From Lachnospiraceae bacterium (GTDB lineage: Bacteria > Bacillota > Clostridia > Lachnospirales > Lachnospiraceae): a stretch of DNA of 64,000 nt. The notes below the pieces were generated by a model. It worked only from the letters and a program-made list of their open reading frames with translations. It was not told where the DNA came from and did not search any database. The first letter of the stretch is position 1. Each line of letters opens with the position of its first letter. Below, piece after piece: positions 46,163-54,156 of the stretch. The DNA lies in contig JAKSPO010000001.1 in NCBI GenBank assembly GCA_024404675.1, positions 310,001 to 374,000 of the forward strand. Direction: 5' to 3'. Made by a program: the position numbers and the translations under genes.

Positions 46163-48892
46163 CTATTTTGCTTCAAACCAGCTTGCTCCTTTGTGGATAT
46201 CCGCAACAAGCGGTACCGAAAGTGCAGCTGCTCCTTCCATTGCTTCCCTGAGAATTTCGGCGACGACAGCTTCTTCACTGAACGGTACCTCGAGAAGAAT
46301 CTCATCGTGAACCTGCACAAGCATTTTCGTCTTCAGCTGTTTCGCCTTCAATGCATTGTAAACCCTGATCATCGCAAGCTTCATAATATCCGCCGCCGTT
46401 CCCTGTATCGGAGAGTTCATGGCGACTCTTTCCCCAAATGAGCGCTGCATAAAGTTTCCGGAGGAAAGCTCCGGAATCGGCCTGATACGCCCGTACAATG
46501 TCTTCACATAGCCCTTCTCCTTGGCTGCGGAAACATTGCTATCAAGATATTGCTTCATAGCCGGATAACGCTCATAATACGCTTCAATATATTCCTCGGC
46601 CGTCTTACGGGAGATGCCGAGATTCTGTCCAAGCCCGAACGAACTGATTCCATAAAGAATACCGAAATTGACCGCCTTAGCCGCACTTCGCTGCTCACTC
46701 GTTACCTCCTCAAAGGGAACGTGAAATACCTGCGAGGCTGTCATTCTATGGATATCCTCTGCGTTGTTGTATGCATGAATCAAGCCCTCATCACCGGACA
46801 TATGTGCCATTAAACGAAGCTCGATCTGAGAATAATCCGCATCATAGAATACCGCGCCGGGCTTCGGAAGAAATACCTTGCGAATGCTTCGTCCACTCTC
46901 GGTACGGATCGGAATATTCTGCAGATTCGGATCTGTCGAGCTTAATCTGCCGGTTGCGGTGACCGTCTGCTGGAAGGTCGTATGAATCCGCCCGTCCTTT
47001 GCAATATAATTCTGCAGTCCCTCCGCATAGGTTGACTGTAGCTTTGCGTACTGTCGATAGGTAAGAATATGCGAAACAATCGGATACTCCTCACTGAGTC
47101 GCTCCAAAACATCCGCAGCCGTCGAATACCCGGACTTTGTCTTCTTCCCACCCGGAAGCTTCAGCTTATCAAACAATACCTCGCCAAGCTGCTTCGGCGA
47201 ATTCAGGTTGAAACGCTCTCCGGCCAAATCATAGATGACCTTCTCTTCCTCCGCACAGCGTTCGGAAAATTCCGCATTCAGCTCCGAAAGCTTGCCGGGA
47301 TCCGCAATAATGCCGGTACGCTCCATATCGGCAAGCACCCAGATCAAGGGATGCTCTATCGTATCATAAAGCGTAAGCGAATCGATTTCTATCAGCTTTT
47401 TTCTTACAAGAATACCGATCTGCCTTGCAAGCACCGCCCGATAATCATCGGTATCACGGAATACCGTGTCGCCGAGGTATTCTCTGCACAGATCCTCCGG
47501 CTCGTGCTGCGCGGTAAGCGGCCGTAATAGGTAATCCCCGACCGATACATCGAAAAGACGCGGCTCAGGTTCCGGAAAGATCTCCGTAAGCTCCTTCAGC
47601 TGAAAGGCATATACATTGTTATTCTTTAAAAGCTTCTGAACAAATTCCGAAAGCAGCTGTTCGTTTAAGAAAAAGCCATCGGTTGTGAAGCGATATACCG
47701 TTTCCACCCCTGCGATACAATAGCTGCCGTTCTCTCTATCCATGGCAAATCCGAAGCTCAGTTCCTTACTCTTTAAGAGACGACTGAACACAAGCTCTGC
47801 TTCATCAAAGCTTGCAATCTCCTCCACATGGTAACTGATTTCGGTTTCATTTTTCGTTACATTCCCGATATTCGGTGCCTTGAGGCTTGCAAACTCGAGT
47901 TCATGAAGAACCGCCGCAATTCCGTTTCCGTCAAGCTTCAACTGAAGATCAGTTAGTGCTTCGGGAATCTCAATATCGGTTTTGATCGTCGCAAGCTTAA
48001 GGCTCAGTCGTGCGGCTTCCTCACCGACGATGGCCTCGGGATCGGTCTTTGTAAGCGTCCCGATCGGATTACGCTTAATGCCAAGCGCTTTAAACTCTTC
48101 AAAAAGCTGCTCCGGGCTATCCGATTTATGAATCGCTTCGTACAATCGATCCACAGTCTCATAATGTGCAATCAAAGAAACAGCGGTCTGCGGTCCGATT
48201 CCGGGAACACCCTTAATATTGTCCGAACTGTCGCCCTGCAGTGCCTTCAGATGCTGAATGGAGGTCGGTTTTACGCCCTCTTCAAGGCGTACGGTCTGCT
48301 CATTCATCAAAAAGCATTTGTCCGGACAGATTCGCTTATCCATATTGTATTTCTTAAACAGCTCATCGGCCTTACTCTGCGCAGACTGCAGAAGAAATAC
48401 CTGCACCTGCTCATTCACAAGCTGCAGATAGTCATGATCCTTCGTAAGGATGCGAATCGGCACCTCCGGACCAAATTTCGCGCAAAGGCTTCCGCTGAAA
48501 TCATCTGCCTCATAACGCGTATCCATATACTGCTTTACGCCGATTCTTGCAAGAACACTCTGGCAAAGTGCAAACTGATCCTTAAGAGGCATCGGTGTTT
48601 CCCCGCGGTTTCCTTTATAATCCGCGTACAGCTCTCTTCGGAAGGTATCTCTGGTAAGATCCCACGTCACGGCCAGATATTCCGGCGGCATTGTCTCAAG
48701 AATACGAAAAAGCGTTCTGAGAAAGCCATATACGCCGTTTGTAAACACACCGCTTCCGGTATGCATAATTTTATAATAATTCGCCTCGCGCTCCTCCTGC
48801 GTCTTGCCCATCAGCACCTCACGCGGAAGATTTCCGTAATACTGTGTGGAAAGAAGGCTGGAGCCGTCAATAATCAACATATATCTGTCCAT
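46163..48892 (-). CDS. polA: DNA polymerase I
   Basis: Pol I has 909 residues. The 5'-3' exonuclease/FEN domain is at about 1-310 (MLIIDGSSLL, ADDFSGSL, TKDHDYLQLV, GDSSDNIKGVPGIGPQTA). A shortened middle domain at about 340-500 lacks the DEDD proofreading residues. The family A polymerase domain keeps motif A DYSQIELRLMAHMSGDE, motif B RSAAKAVNFGILYG and motif C VQVHDEIL. It fills Okazaki-fragment and repair gaps without proofreading, like other clostridial Pol I enzymes. The ATG directly follows the stop of the zinc-finger gene upstream. Confidence 0.96.
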   Translation of the reverse strand: MDRYMLIIDGSSLLSTQYYGNLPREVLMGKTQEEREANYYKIMHTGSGVFTNGVYGFLRTLFRILETMPPEYLAVTWDLTRDTFRRELYADYKGNRGETPMPLKDQFALCQSVLARIGVKQYMDTRYEADDFSGSLCAKFGPEVPIRILTKDHDYLQLVNEQVQVFLLQSAQSKADELFKKYNMDKRICPDKCFLMNEQTVRLEEGVKPTSIQHLKALQGDSSDNIKGVPGIGPQTAVSLIAHYETVDRLYEAIHKSDSPEQLFEEFKALGIKRNPIGTLTKTDPEAIVGEEAARLSLKLATIKTDIEIPEALTDLQLKLDGNGIAAVLHELEFASLKAPNIGNVTKNETEISYHVEEIASFDEAELVFSRLLKSKELSFGFAMDRENGSYCIAGVETVYRFTTDGFFLNEQLLSEFVQKLLKNNNVYAFQLKELTEIFPEPEPRLFDVSVGDYLLRPLTAQHEPEDLCREYLGDTVFRDTDDYRAVLARQIGILVRKKLIEIDSLTLYDTIEHPLIWVLADMERTGIIADPGKLSELNAEFSERCAEEEKVIYDLAGERFNLNSPKQLGEVLFDKLKLPGGKKTKSGYSTAADVLERLSEEYPIVSHILTYRQYAKLQSTYAEGLQNYIAKDGRIHTTFQQTVTATGRLSSTDPNLQNIPIRTESGRSIRKVFLPKPGAVFYDADYSQIELRLMAHMSGDEGLIHAYNNAEDIHRMTASQVFHVPFEEVTSEQRSAAKAVNFGILYGISSFGLGQNLGISRKTAEEYIEAYYERYPAMKQYLDSNVSAAKEKGYVKTLYGRIRPIPELSSGNFMQRSFGERVAMNSPIQGTAADIMKLAMIRVYNALKAKQLKTKMLVQVHDEILLEVPFSEEAVVAEILREAMEGAAALSVPLVADIHKGASWFEAK

Positions 48893-49384
48893 CTATCTTC
48901 CCTCCTTCTCCTGCGCAATCTTCTTAAGCCCCGCGATTACCTCGTCATTATATCGATAAATAGCCTGCATCACCGGGTCTTTATAGCCGGGAATTCCGTA
49001 ATATTCAATGACAATATTCGACTCGCTTCCCTCCGGAAGAAATGCGTAGTTCCGCTCATTTGGCGTAAAGATAGAAAGCACAAGCCCGATGCCGATAATC
49101 TCTACTCCGACTGCAACGCGGCGAAAGATTCTTAGCTTATGACCACGTAAGATACGTCGCTTCGAAGCCGCAAGCTTTCCGTTCACCTCTGCCACAAAAT
49201 CGGAGCTAAGCTCCTGCTCGTTCGTGAGCTGACGAAGCGCCGTATTGATGGCATAGTTGATATAAAGGTCTTCCTTACAGGTAGAGCACGTCTCGAGATG
49301 GGCATAGTAGTCCATGAATTTTGCTTCAGGCAACAAATCATCGATATACAATTTGGTCATTTCCTGACATTCGAAACATTCCAT
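48893..49384 (-). CDS. Putative zinc-finger (zf-HC2-like) single-pass membrane protein
   Basis: This product of about 163 residues begins MECFECQEM and carries a putative zinc site, CFEC ... HLETCSTC, at about 3-37, resembling the anti-sigma zf-HC2 finger. A basic stretch, one membrane segment (about 80-98) and an extracytoplasmic tail of about 60 residues follow. I chose the ATG at 49382-49384 with GAGG 9 nt upstream rather than an ATG 15 bases earlier. No sigma-factor gene adjoins it, unlike true anti-sigma pairs, so regulation by sigma binding is uncertain. It abuts polA (stop TAG then ATG). Confidence 0.72.
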   Translation of the reverse strand: MECFECQEMTKLYIDDLLPEAKFMDYYAHLETCSTCKEDLYINYAINTALRQLTNEQELSSDFVAEVNGKLAASKRRILRGHKLRIFRRVAVGVEIIGIGLVLSIFTPNERNYAFLPEGSESNIVIEYYGIPGYKDPVMQAIYRYNDEVIAGLKKIAQEKEGR

Positions 49385-49444
49385 GGACGCCATCCTCATA
49401 AAAAACTGAATTTTGTTATTGCTTTTTTCAAGCCATTGTGTTAA

Positions 49445-49450
49445 TATAAT
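49445..49450 (+). promoter_or_regulatory. Possible -10 element for tRNA-Leu
   Basis: An exact TATAAT lies 8 bp before the tRNA 5' end, but no convincing -35 is visible at 16-18 bp. The promoter may be weak, or the gene may depend on another activator. Confidence 0.4.
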
Positions 49451-49458
49451 CGCTGTTA

Positions 49459-49541
49459 GCGGATGTGGCGGAATGGCAGACGCAGCAGACTCAAAATCTG
49501 CCGGGCTAACACTCGTGCGGGTTCAAGTCCCGCCATCCGCA
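49459..49541 (+). tRNA. tRNA-Leu (CAA)
   Basis: An 83-nt cloverleaf with a GCGGATG/CATCCGC acceptor stem, anticodon loop CTCAAAA with CAA at 49492-49494, a long variable arm (class II) and a GTTCAAGTC T-loop. CAA reads the leucine codon UUG. CCA is not encoded. It is one of two plus-strand genes in the window, isolated and not part of a tRNA cluster. Its terminator follows at once. Confidence 0.95.
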
Positions 49542-49543
49542 TA

Positions 49544-49569
49544 GGACGTTCTTCGGAACGTCCTTTTTT
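49544..49569 (+). terminator. Rho-independent terminator of tRNA-Leu
   Basis: GGACGTT and AACGTCC form a perfect 7-bp stem with a CTTCGG loop, followed by six T residues on the plus strand. The same hairpin lies between the convergent MutS-like operon and the tRNA. On the minus strand no U-run follows it. Confidence 0.93.
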
Positions 49570-49587
49570 CATGCCCTCTTAGAACAA

Positions 49588-51102
49588 CTACTGCGGAATA
49601 ATCTCCCGATACATCTCCATGCCGTAGCCGGTAAAGCTCGGCTCTCCCTCCACAATCCGGAAGGTTCTCTCGCTTCGCTCATTTCTCTCCGCGCTAAGGA
49701 ACTTCGTTCTCGGAAACTTCTCCTGATAAGCCTTTCTCGCATACGCATAAATGTGTGTTACGAAAAATACAGTAACCTCGTTCGCATTCAGCGCAGATAT
49801 GATATCGTTCGCTATCGTTGCGCCTTCATTCTCGGAGGTAGTCGCAAAGGACTCATTCAGGAAAATCAAGCTGTTCGGCTTCATCATATCAACGATTCTG
49901 CTGAGCCTGGAAAGCTCCTCCTCCAGTCGTCCCGCTGTCATCGTGACATCCTCATTACGAACAAAATGTGTAAAAATGCCACGGTACAGGCTCGTTCTCA
50001 TCGCAAGTGCCGGTACGAAAAGACCAACCTGCGCCATAATCTGCGCGATGGCAATAGAGCGGACAAATGTGGATTTGCCGCCGTGGTTGATGCCTGTGAT
50101 GATATATAAAAGCGTATCGGCGCCCTTCAGATTGTTATCCATCGGGCGACGCAGATTCTTAATGGCAAGCGTCAGGTCATAGAAGCCTTTTCCTTCAATT
50201 GAGCGGGGATGCTCGTCAATCTCCGGGAAGCATAAGCCAAAGGCCATACCGGACATATGCGTATGCAGATTACAGCTTCCGTAGAAGAACGCAATCTGCG
50301 TACGAAGTGTTTCAAAAAGTCTTGAAAGGTCGTTGTTGAACTCCTCAAAGCAGGAGGCTACATGCAGAAGTCCTGTGCTCTCAAGATCCTTACAGTCTCT
50401 TGTCAGCTGCACATCCTCATAGGAAATACGGATCTCGTCCTTATGAAGACGAATACCGAAAAGCGAATCCCATTTTTCGAACTTACGCTTTGCACGCACC
50501 TCAGAAATCGAGTTAACAGTCAGGGAATCACACTTCATACCACGGCCGATTCTGCCGCTGATCTGAATCTCTCCGCCCACCTGAAGCGTACGGAGCGCCT
50601 GACATTTTTCGTGCACAAGCGTCATAAAATTCGTGTCATATTCCTTTAAAAACGCCTCGAAGAAATCGCGGAATATTCCGGGCTTAAACTGATTATTGGC
50701 ATCAACGACCGCGGACTTCAGACGCTCTAAACCGGTAGAAAGCAAATCAAGCGTCTCGATGGAATTCAGAACGCGAACCGCCGGAAGCGGATTGCCGTTT
50801 TTCTTCGTACGGGAACGAAGAAGCGTCAGGTCGGTAAACACCTCGGAAATGATGCTGTAAAGCGAGAATATATGCTTCTTATTCTCGATAGCCTCCTGCA
50901 AGGCAGCCTGTCTGTGCAGGATGTTCTTACGGTCGGAGGTCGGCGCAAGAAGAATATTCTTGCAGGCGGTATAAACGAACTTGTCGTTTTTCGACATCAC
51001 CTCAAGAATCGGCTCTAACATCAGATCTTCGAATATATCATTTTTAAACGGGAGAACATCACTGATCAGATAGTCCTCGCAATTCAGAAGATTAACCTTC
51101 AT
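49588..51102 (-). CDS. MutS ATPase-domain protein, paralogue B
   Basis: This 504-residue protein is made of a MutS domain III/lever-like helical region (about 30-300, with the RKNILHRQAALQEAI signature near 60) and the MutS ABC ATPase domain. That domain has Walker A GINHGGKST near 336, ABC-signature-like MTAGRLEEELSRL near 385, Walker B SLIFLNESFATTSENE near 404 and the FFVTHIYA His. The mismatch-recognition (Phe-X-Glu) and connector domains are absent, so it is not a repair MutS. The Walker B Asp is Asn. The ATG at 51100-51102, with GAGGGG, follows its paralogue by 7 bp. Function is unknown; a heterodimer with the neighbour is inference. Confidence 0.85.
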   Translation of the reverse strand: MKVNLLNCEDYLISDVLPFKNDIFEDLMLEPILEVMSKNDKFVYTACKNILLAPTSDRKNILHRQAALQEAIENKKHIFSLYSIISEVFTDLTLLRSRTKKNGNPLPAVRVLNSIETLDLLSTGLERLKSAVVDANNQFKPGIFRDFFEAFLKEYDTNFMTLVHEKCQALRTLQVGGEIQISGRIGRGMKCDSLTVNSISEVRAKRKFEKWDSLFGIRLHKDEIRISYEDVQLTRDCKDLESTGLLHVASCFEEFNNDLSRLFETLRTQIAFFYGSCNLHTHMSGMAFGLCFPEIDEHPRSIEGKGFYDLTLAIKNLRRPMDNNLKGADTLLYIITGINHGGKSTFVRSIAIAQIMAQVGLFVPALAMRTSLYRGIFTHFVRNEDVTMTAGRLEEELSRLSRIVDMMKPNSLIFLNESFATTSENEGATIANDIISALNANEVTVFFVTHIYAYARKAYQEKFPRTKFLSAERNERSERTFRIVEGEPSFTGYGMEMYREIIPQ

Positions 51103-51109
51103 AAGCCCC

Positions 51110-52639
51110 TCATTTCTTACTAAGTCGATAGTTGATATGGCTGTAATCAAGCTTGTATTTGCTGACAATGGAGTTTGCATAGGCAACGCCGTCGGCGCTC
51201 TTTCGAACGATTCGGTAGGTTCTTCGGAAGCTGCCGTCCTCGACTACCGTCGCAACAAGGCTGACATAATCATCCGAGTCAAATGCAAGCTCAAAGGTAT
51301 GCGTTACAACGAAGCACACGGCGTCCATACGAATGAGACGCGCTAAGAGCTCGCGGCTTATGGTAAGCGCATCCATCGTCGGTGCGGAGGTGAACAGCTC
51401 GTTAAAGATAACAAGCGAATGCTTCGTCATCCCATCAAGCATATTCTTCACGCCGTAAAGCTCATGCTCCAATCGACCTTCGACGCCATAGCCCCCGGTC
51501 GAGGCAAACTGCGTAAAGATCCGGTTAACAAAGGGAAGCTTCGCAGTGCCGGCGGCAACCGGAAGTCCCATCATTCCAAAATAGAAGCTCTGTCCGAAGG
51601 CACGGGCAAGTGTTGTCTTACCGCCCTGGTTCGGACCGGTAACGATAATGGCCTTCTCCGAGGAGGCTTTCATCACATCGTTGAAAACGACCTCTTTCTT
51701 CTGCTCGTAGTTCTTAGATGCGAGTACGATGTCGTAGCAGTCATCCAGATAAAGCTCCTTCTCCGAAACAAGCTTCGGGAAGCATATCGGAAAGCTTCTC
51801 TCCTTCATCTTCTCAAAATAATCGAGATTGATGATATAAAACCGAAGCTCACGGATCAGATCGACAATATCTGTGGCAATAATATCACGCTTGATGCCAC
51901 AGAACGTCTCAAGGTCACGGAACAATACGCGGTCCTGCTTCATGAACTGATTCAGAATAAACTCCTCTAACGGAGAAATATTCATATCACCGAAGGGCGA
52001 CTCGGTAAAGGTCTGCTCGCCGGACTCCACGCTATTCAGAAACTCGGTACGAATCTCTGCGCAATAATCGTCCTCGCTGTACTGAAAATCAAGCGTCGCA
52101 CGTTCCTTGTTGATGGTAATATGAAACTTAAGCTTTTCAAATCCGGCATTCAGTTCCTGCGCCTTCGCACGAAGCTTCACCGTCTCCGGTACAAAAAGCA
52201 ATGCGGAAAGCTCCTGATGCAACTGATAAAAAGCCTTCGACTTCGGCGGATTTGCATTCAGCTCAAAGCAGAAACGCTCAATCGCATCATAATACTGTAC
52301 GATGGTATCCAGTCGCCATTTCCATTTCTGAACGGAGGACATCACCTTCTCCGAATAGGAAAGATACCGTTCAGCGATGCCGATACCGCTGATAAAACGG
52401 TTCACCGAGGCGCGGATATCCGGGTCGCACAGATCCGTCGCAATCTCCTGGCGATACAAAGCCTCTGAAAGCTTCTCCGGAAAATATCGGAAATACGGCT
52501 CAATAGAGGAATAATATTCATCCTCACGGAATTTCTCGACATAAGCATCCAGATTCAGATCATGAAAAAATGCCGGCTTCGGAAGCTCCGAAACCTCTAA
52601 AAAGCTTAAGCCGTTCTCCGGTACAAATAAGCTGATCAT
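51110..52639 (-). CDS. MutS ATPase-domain protein, paralogue A
   Basis: This 509-residue homologue of the downstream gene has the same organisation: N-terminal helical region (about 15-300, ALYRQEIATDL near 68) and ATPase domain with Walker A TGPNQGGKTT near 336, the segment EGRLEHELYGVKNML, Walker B SLVIFNELFTSAPT near 409 and the CFVVTHTFELA His. No mismatch-recognition domain is visible. As in the partner, the Walker B Asp is replaced by Asn. The ATG at 52639 lies 35 bp after the CBM9-like gene. Sequence identity with paralogue B looks low outside the motifs, so the split is old. Confidence 0.85.
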   Translation of the reverse strand: MISLFVPENGLSFLEVSELPKPAFFHDLNLDAYVEKFREDEYYSSIEPYFRYFPEKLSEALYRQEIATDLCDPDIRASVNRFISGIGIAERYLSYSEKVMSSVQKWKWRLDTIVQYYDAIERFCFELNANPPKSKAFYQLHQELSALLFVPETVKLRAKAQELNAGFEKLKFHITINKERATLDFQYSEDDYCAEIRTEFLNSVESGEQTFTESPFGDMNISPLEEFILNQFMKQDRVLFRDLETFCGIKRDIIATDIVDLIRELRFYIINLDYFEKMKERSFPICFPKLVSEKELYLDDCYDIVLASKNYEQKKEVVFNDVMKASSEKAIIVTGPNQGGKTTLARAFGQSFYFGMMGLPVAAGTAKLPFVNRIFTQFASTGGYGVEGRLEHELYGVKNMLDGMTKHSLVIFNELFTSAPTMDALTISRELLARLIRMDAVCFVVTHTFELAFDSDDYVSLVATVVEDGSFRRTYRIVRKSADGVAYANSIVSKYKLDYSHINYRLSKK

Positions 52640-52674
52640 GCTGTCTCCTTTCAAAAAACGCCACGATTGCACAT

Positions 52675-53421
52675 TTATCTGAACAATAGAAGCCCCACTC
52701 TGCTAAGATTCGTATACGTCTTAAGCGTTGTGTCGCTGTAAGTAACAATATAATCCCTGAGTCCCGTTCCAAAGGAATCATTGACATGAATGTCAAAGCC
52801 GATTCCCATGCCGTTCTGCGTGATAAGCTCGGGCACCGTAAAGGCAACCTCCACCTGATAGGAGGATCCGAAATTCTCGACCGCATAACGAAGAAGCGAA
52901 CTGTCTGCGCCGCTTCCGCACTGCATCGTTCCGTCCCTTCCGATCTGAAAATGCATATCAAGCCCCTCACGGTACTCGGAAGGCTTCGTATCATCCAGAC
53001 TGAAGAATAACTCCACACTGTCCTTACGGGTCATAATCGGACTCTCAATATCCGCTGTATCATCCATGACAGTGATGAAAAGATACAAAACACCTTTATT
53101 CCAGAGCGCCTGATAGCTAACCTCGGCACCCTTCTCGCCCCAGGCGATATTCACAAGCTTCGTCTCCGGACAGACCGACCAGACCTTATCCTTACGACCG
53201 TCAAGCTTCGGTACGGGAATCGCACTTCCGTTTCCTGCAGTCTTCGTCGCTTTCGCGTAATAATTACCTTCCTTTGCCGGCGGAATCACACTTTTATATG
53301 GCTTCGGCGTCGGTGTAGGCGATGGCTCCGCGCCAAGTGCCGGAACCGGAGCAAGAAACGAAACAAGGAATAGCCCTAGCGCCAACAAAGCGACTGTTAT
53401 CTTAACCAATATCCCCTTCAT
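52675..53421 (-). CDS. Secreted CBM9-like carbohydrate-binding protein
   Basis: This protein has 248 residues. A signal peptide (about 1-31, Lys then leucine-rich core, cleavage near PALGAE) is followed by a Pro/Thr linker (SPTPTPKPY) and a single beta-sandwich of about 190 residues. The sandwich resembles CBM9, with the pattern KLDGRKDKVWSVC, LYLFITVMDDTA, RKDSVELFFSLDD and DMHFQIGRDG seen in that family. No catalytic domain is attached. Its ATG overlaps the stop of the lipoprotein gene by one base (TGATG). It is probably exported and sugar-binding or adhesive; the ligand is unknown. Confidence 0.72.
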   Translation of the reverse strand: MKGILVKITVALLALGLFLVSFLAPVPALGAEPSPTPTPKPYKSVIPPAKEGNYYAKATKTAGNGSAIPVPKLDGRKDKVWSVCPETKLVNIAWGEKGAEVSYQALWNKGVLYLFITVMDDTADIESPIMTRKDSVELFFSLDDTKPSEYREGLDMHFQIGRDGTMQCGSGADSSLLRYAVENFGSSYQVEVAFTVPELITQNGMGIGFDIHVNDSFGTGLRDYIVTYSDTTLKTYTNLSRVGLLLFR

Positions 53422-54155
53422 CAGTCGTCCTCCCTTCGGAGTGTGATGGTTCCAACGCCCTGTAACGTCTTATCGGTATGGCCACTGTTATCGGACCATT
53501 GTGCATTCACAGAAACCTTATCGCCCGCATAATCGGTAAATGCGACGTCAAATCCGATCGTCGCATCCCGCTTGCCGGGAATGGAAAGAAGGGTAAAGCA
53601 GAACTCCGCAACATAACCTTCCTCTGTCTCATAGGTTACTGTTTTAATCTGCTCCTGCACACAGCCGGTTCCGTAAGAAACCGAACCGTTTCGATCAAGA
53701 ACGCAGTAATAATCGCCGACGGCGTATTTTCTTGGCTTTCTGCCGTCTTCATTTACATAAACCACCACATGGTCACTTAACTGAAAGCGGTCATTAACGG
53801 TAGGCGTCTTATCATTTACCGTAACCTGCACATAAAGATGGTCCTCATCCCAAAGAATACGAAAGCTTCCCTTCGTATCCCCGGTTCCCCGAAGAAGTGT
53901 CTCTAAGGGATATCCCTCCGAAAGCTGCCAGATTGGTTCAGGCTTTCCGGAAAGCAAAGGAACAAGTGAATAGGCCTCTGTAACAGGCTCTCTTTCTATC
54001 GGCTCCCGCATCGAATAAGGCGTAGGGGTAAATGTCGGCTGCTCCGTAAAGATTTCCGGGCTCGTCTCCGGTATCTTCTCAGGCGCCATACCGCAGCCTG
54101 CGAGAACAAGAAGCACCATAAGGAGTAAGCCTATGAAACGATATCCCTTCTTCAT
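53421..54155 (-). CDS. CBM9-like lipoprotein
   Basis: This protein has about 244 residues. A lipoprotein signal with LVLAGC lipobox (Cys at about residue 21) is followed by a Pro/Thr/Glu linker and a CBM9-like beta-sandwich with the same pattern as the downstream protein (WDEDHLYVQVTVNDKTP, SDHVVVYVNEDG, YAVGDYYCVLDRNG, IGFDVAFTDYAG). It is expected on the outer face of the membrane. The ATG at 54153-54155 (AAGGG about 8 nt upstream) lies 1 bp after the stop of the U32 gene; an in-frame GTG three codons earlier is an alternative start. It is a diverged tandem paralogue of the next gene. Confidence 0.75.
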   Translation of the reverse strand: MKKGYRFIGLLLMVLLVLAGCGMAPEKIPETSPEIFTEQPTFTPTPYSMREPIEREPVTEAYSLVPLLSGKPEPIWQLSEGYPLETLLRGTGDTKGSFRILWDEDHLYVQVTVNDKTPTVNDRFQLSDHVVVYVNEDGRKPRKYAVGDYYCVLDRNGSVSYGTGCVQEQIKTVTYETEEGYVAEFCFTLLSIPGKRDATIGFDVAFTDYAGDKVSVNAQWSDNSGHTDKTLQGVGTITLRREDD

Positions 54156-54156
54156 A

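Noticed and set aside
45556-46320. 254-codon version of coaE
   Set aside because: The first 53 codons overlap the polA 3' end in another frame. CoaE homology begins at the ATG 46161.
49588-52639. Reading the MutS-like pair as a standard MutS or MutS2
   Set aside because: No mismatch-recognition, connector, Smr or KOW domains are present and each protein is only about 505 residues. They are a distinct MutS-ATPase family.
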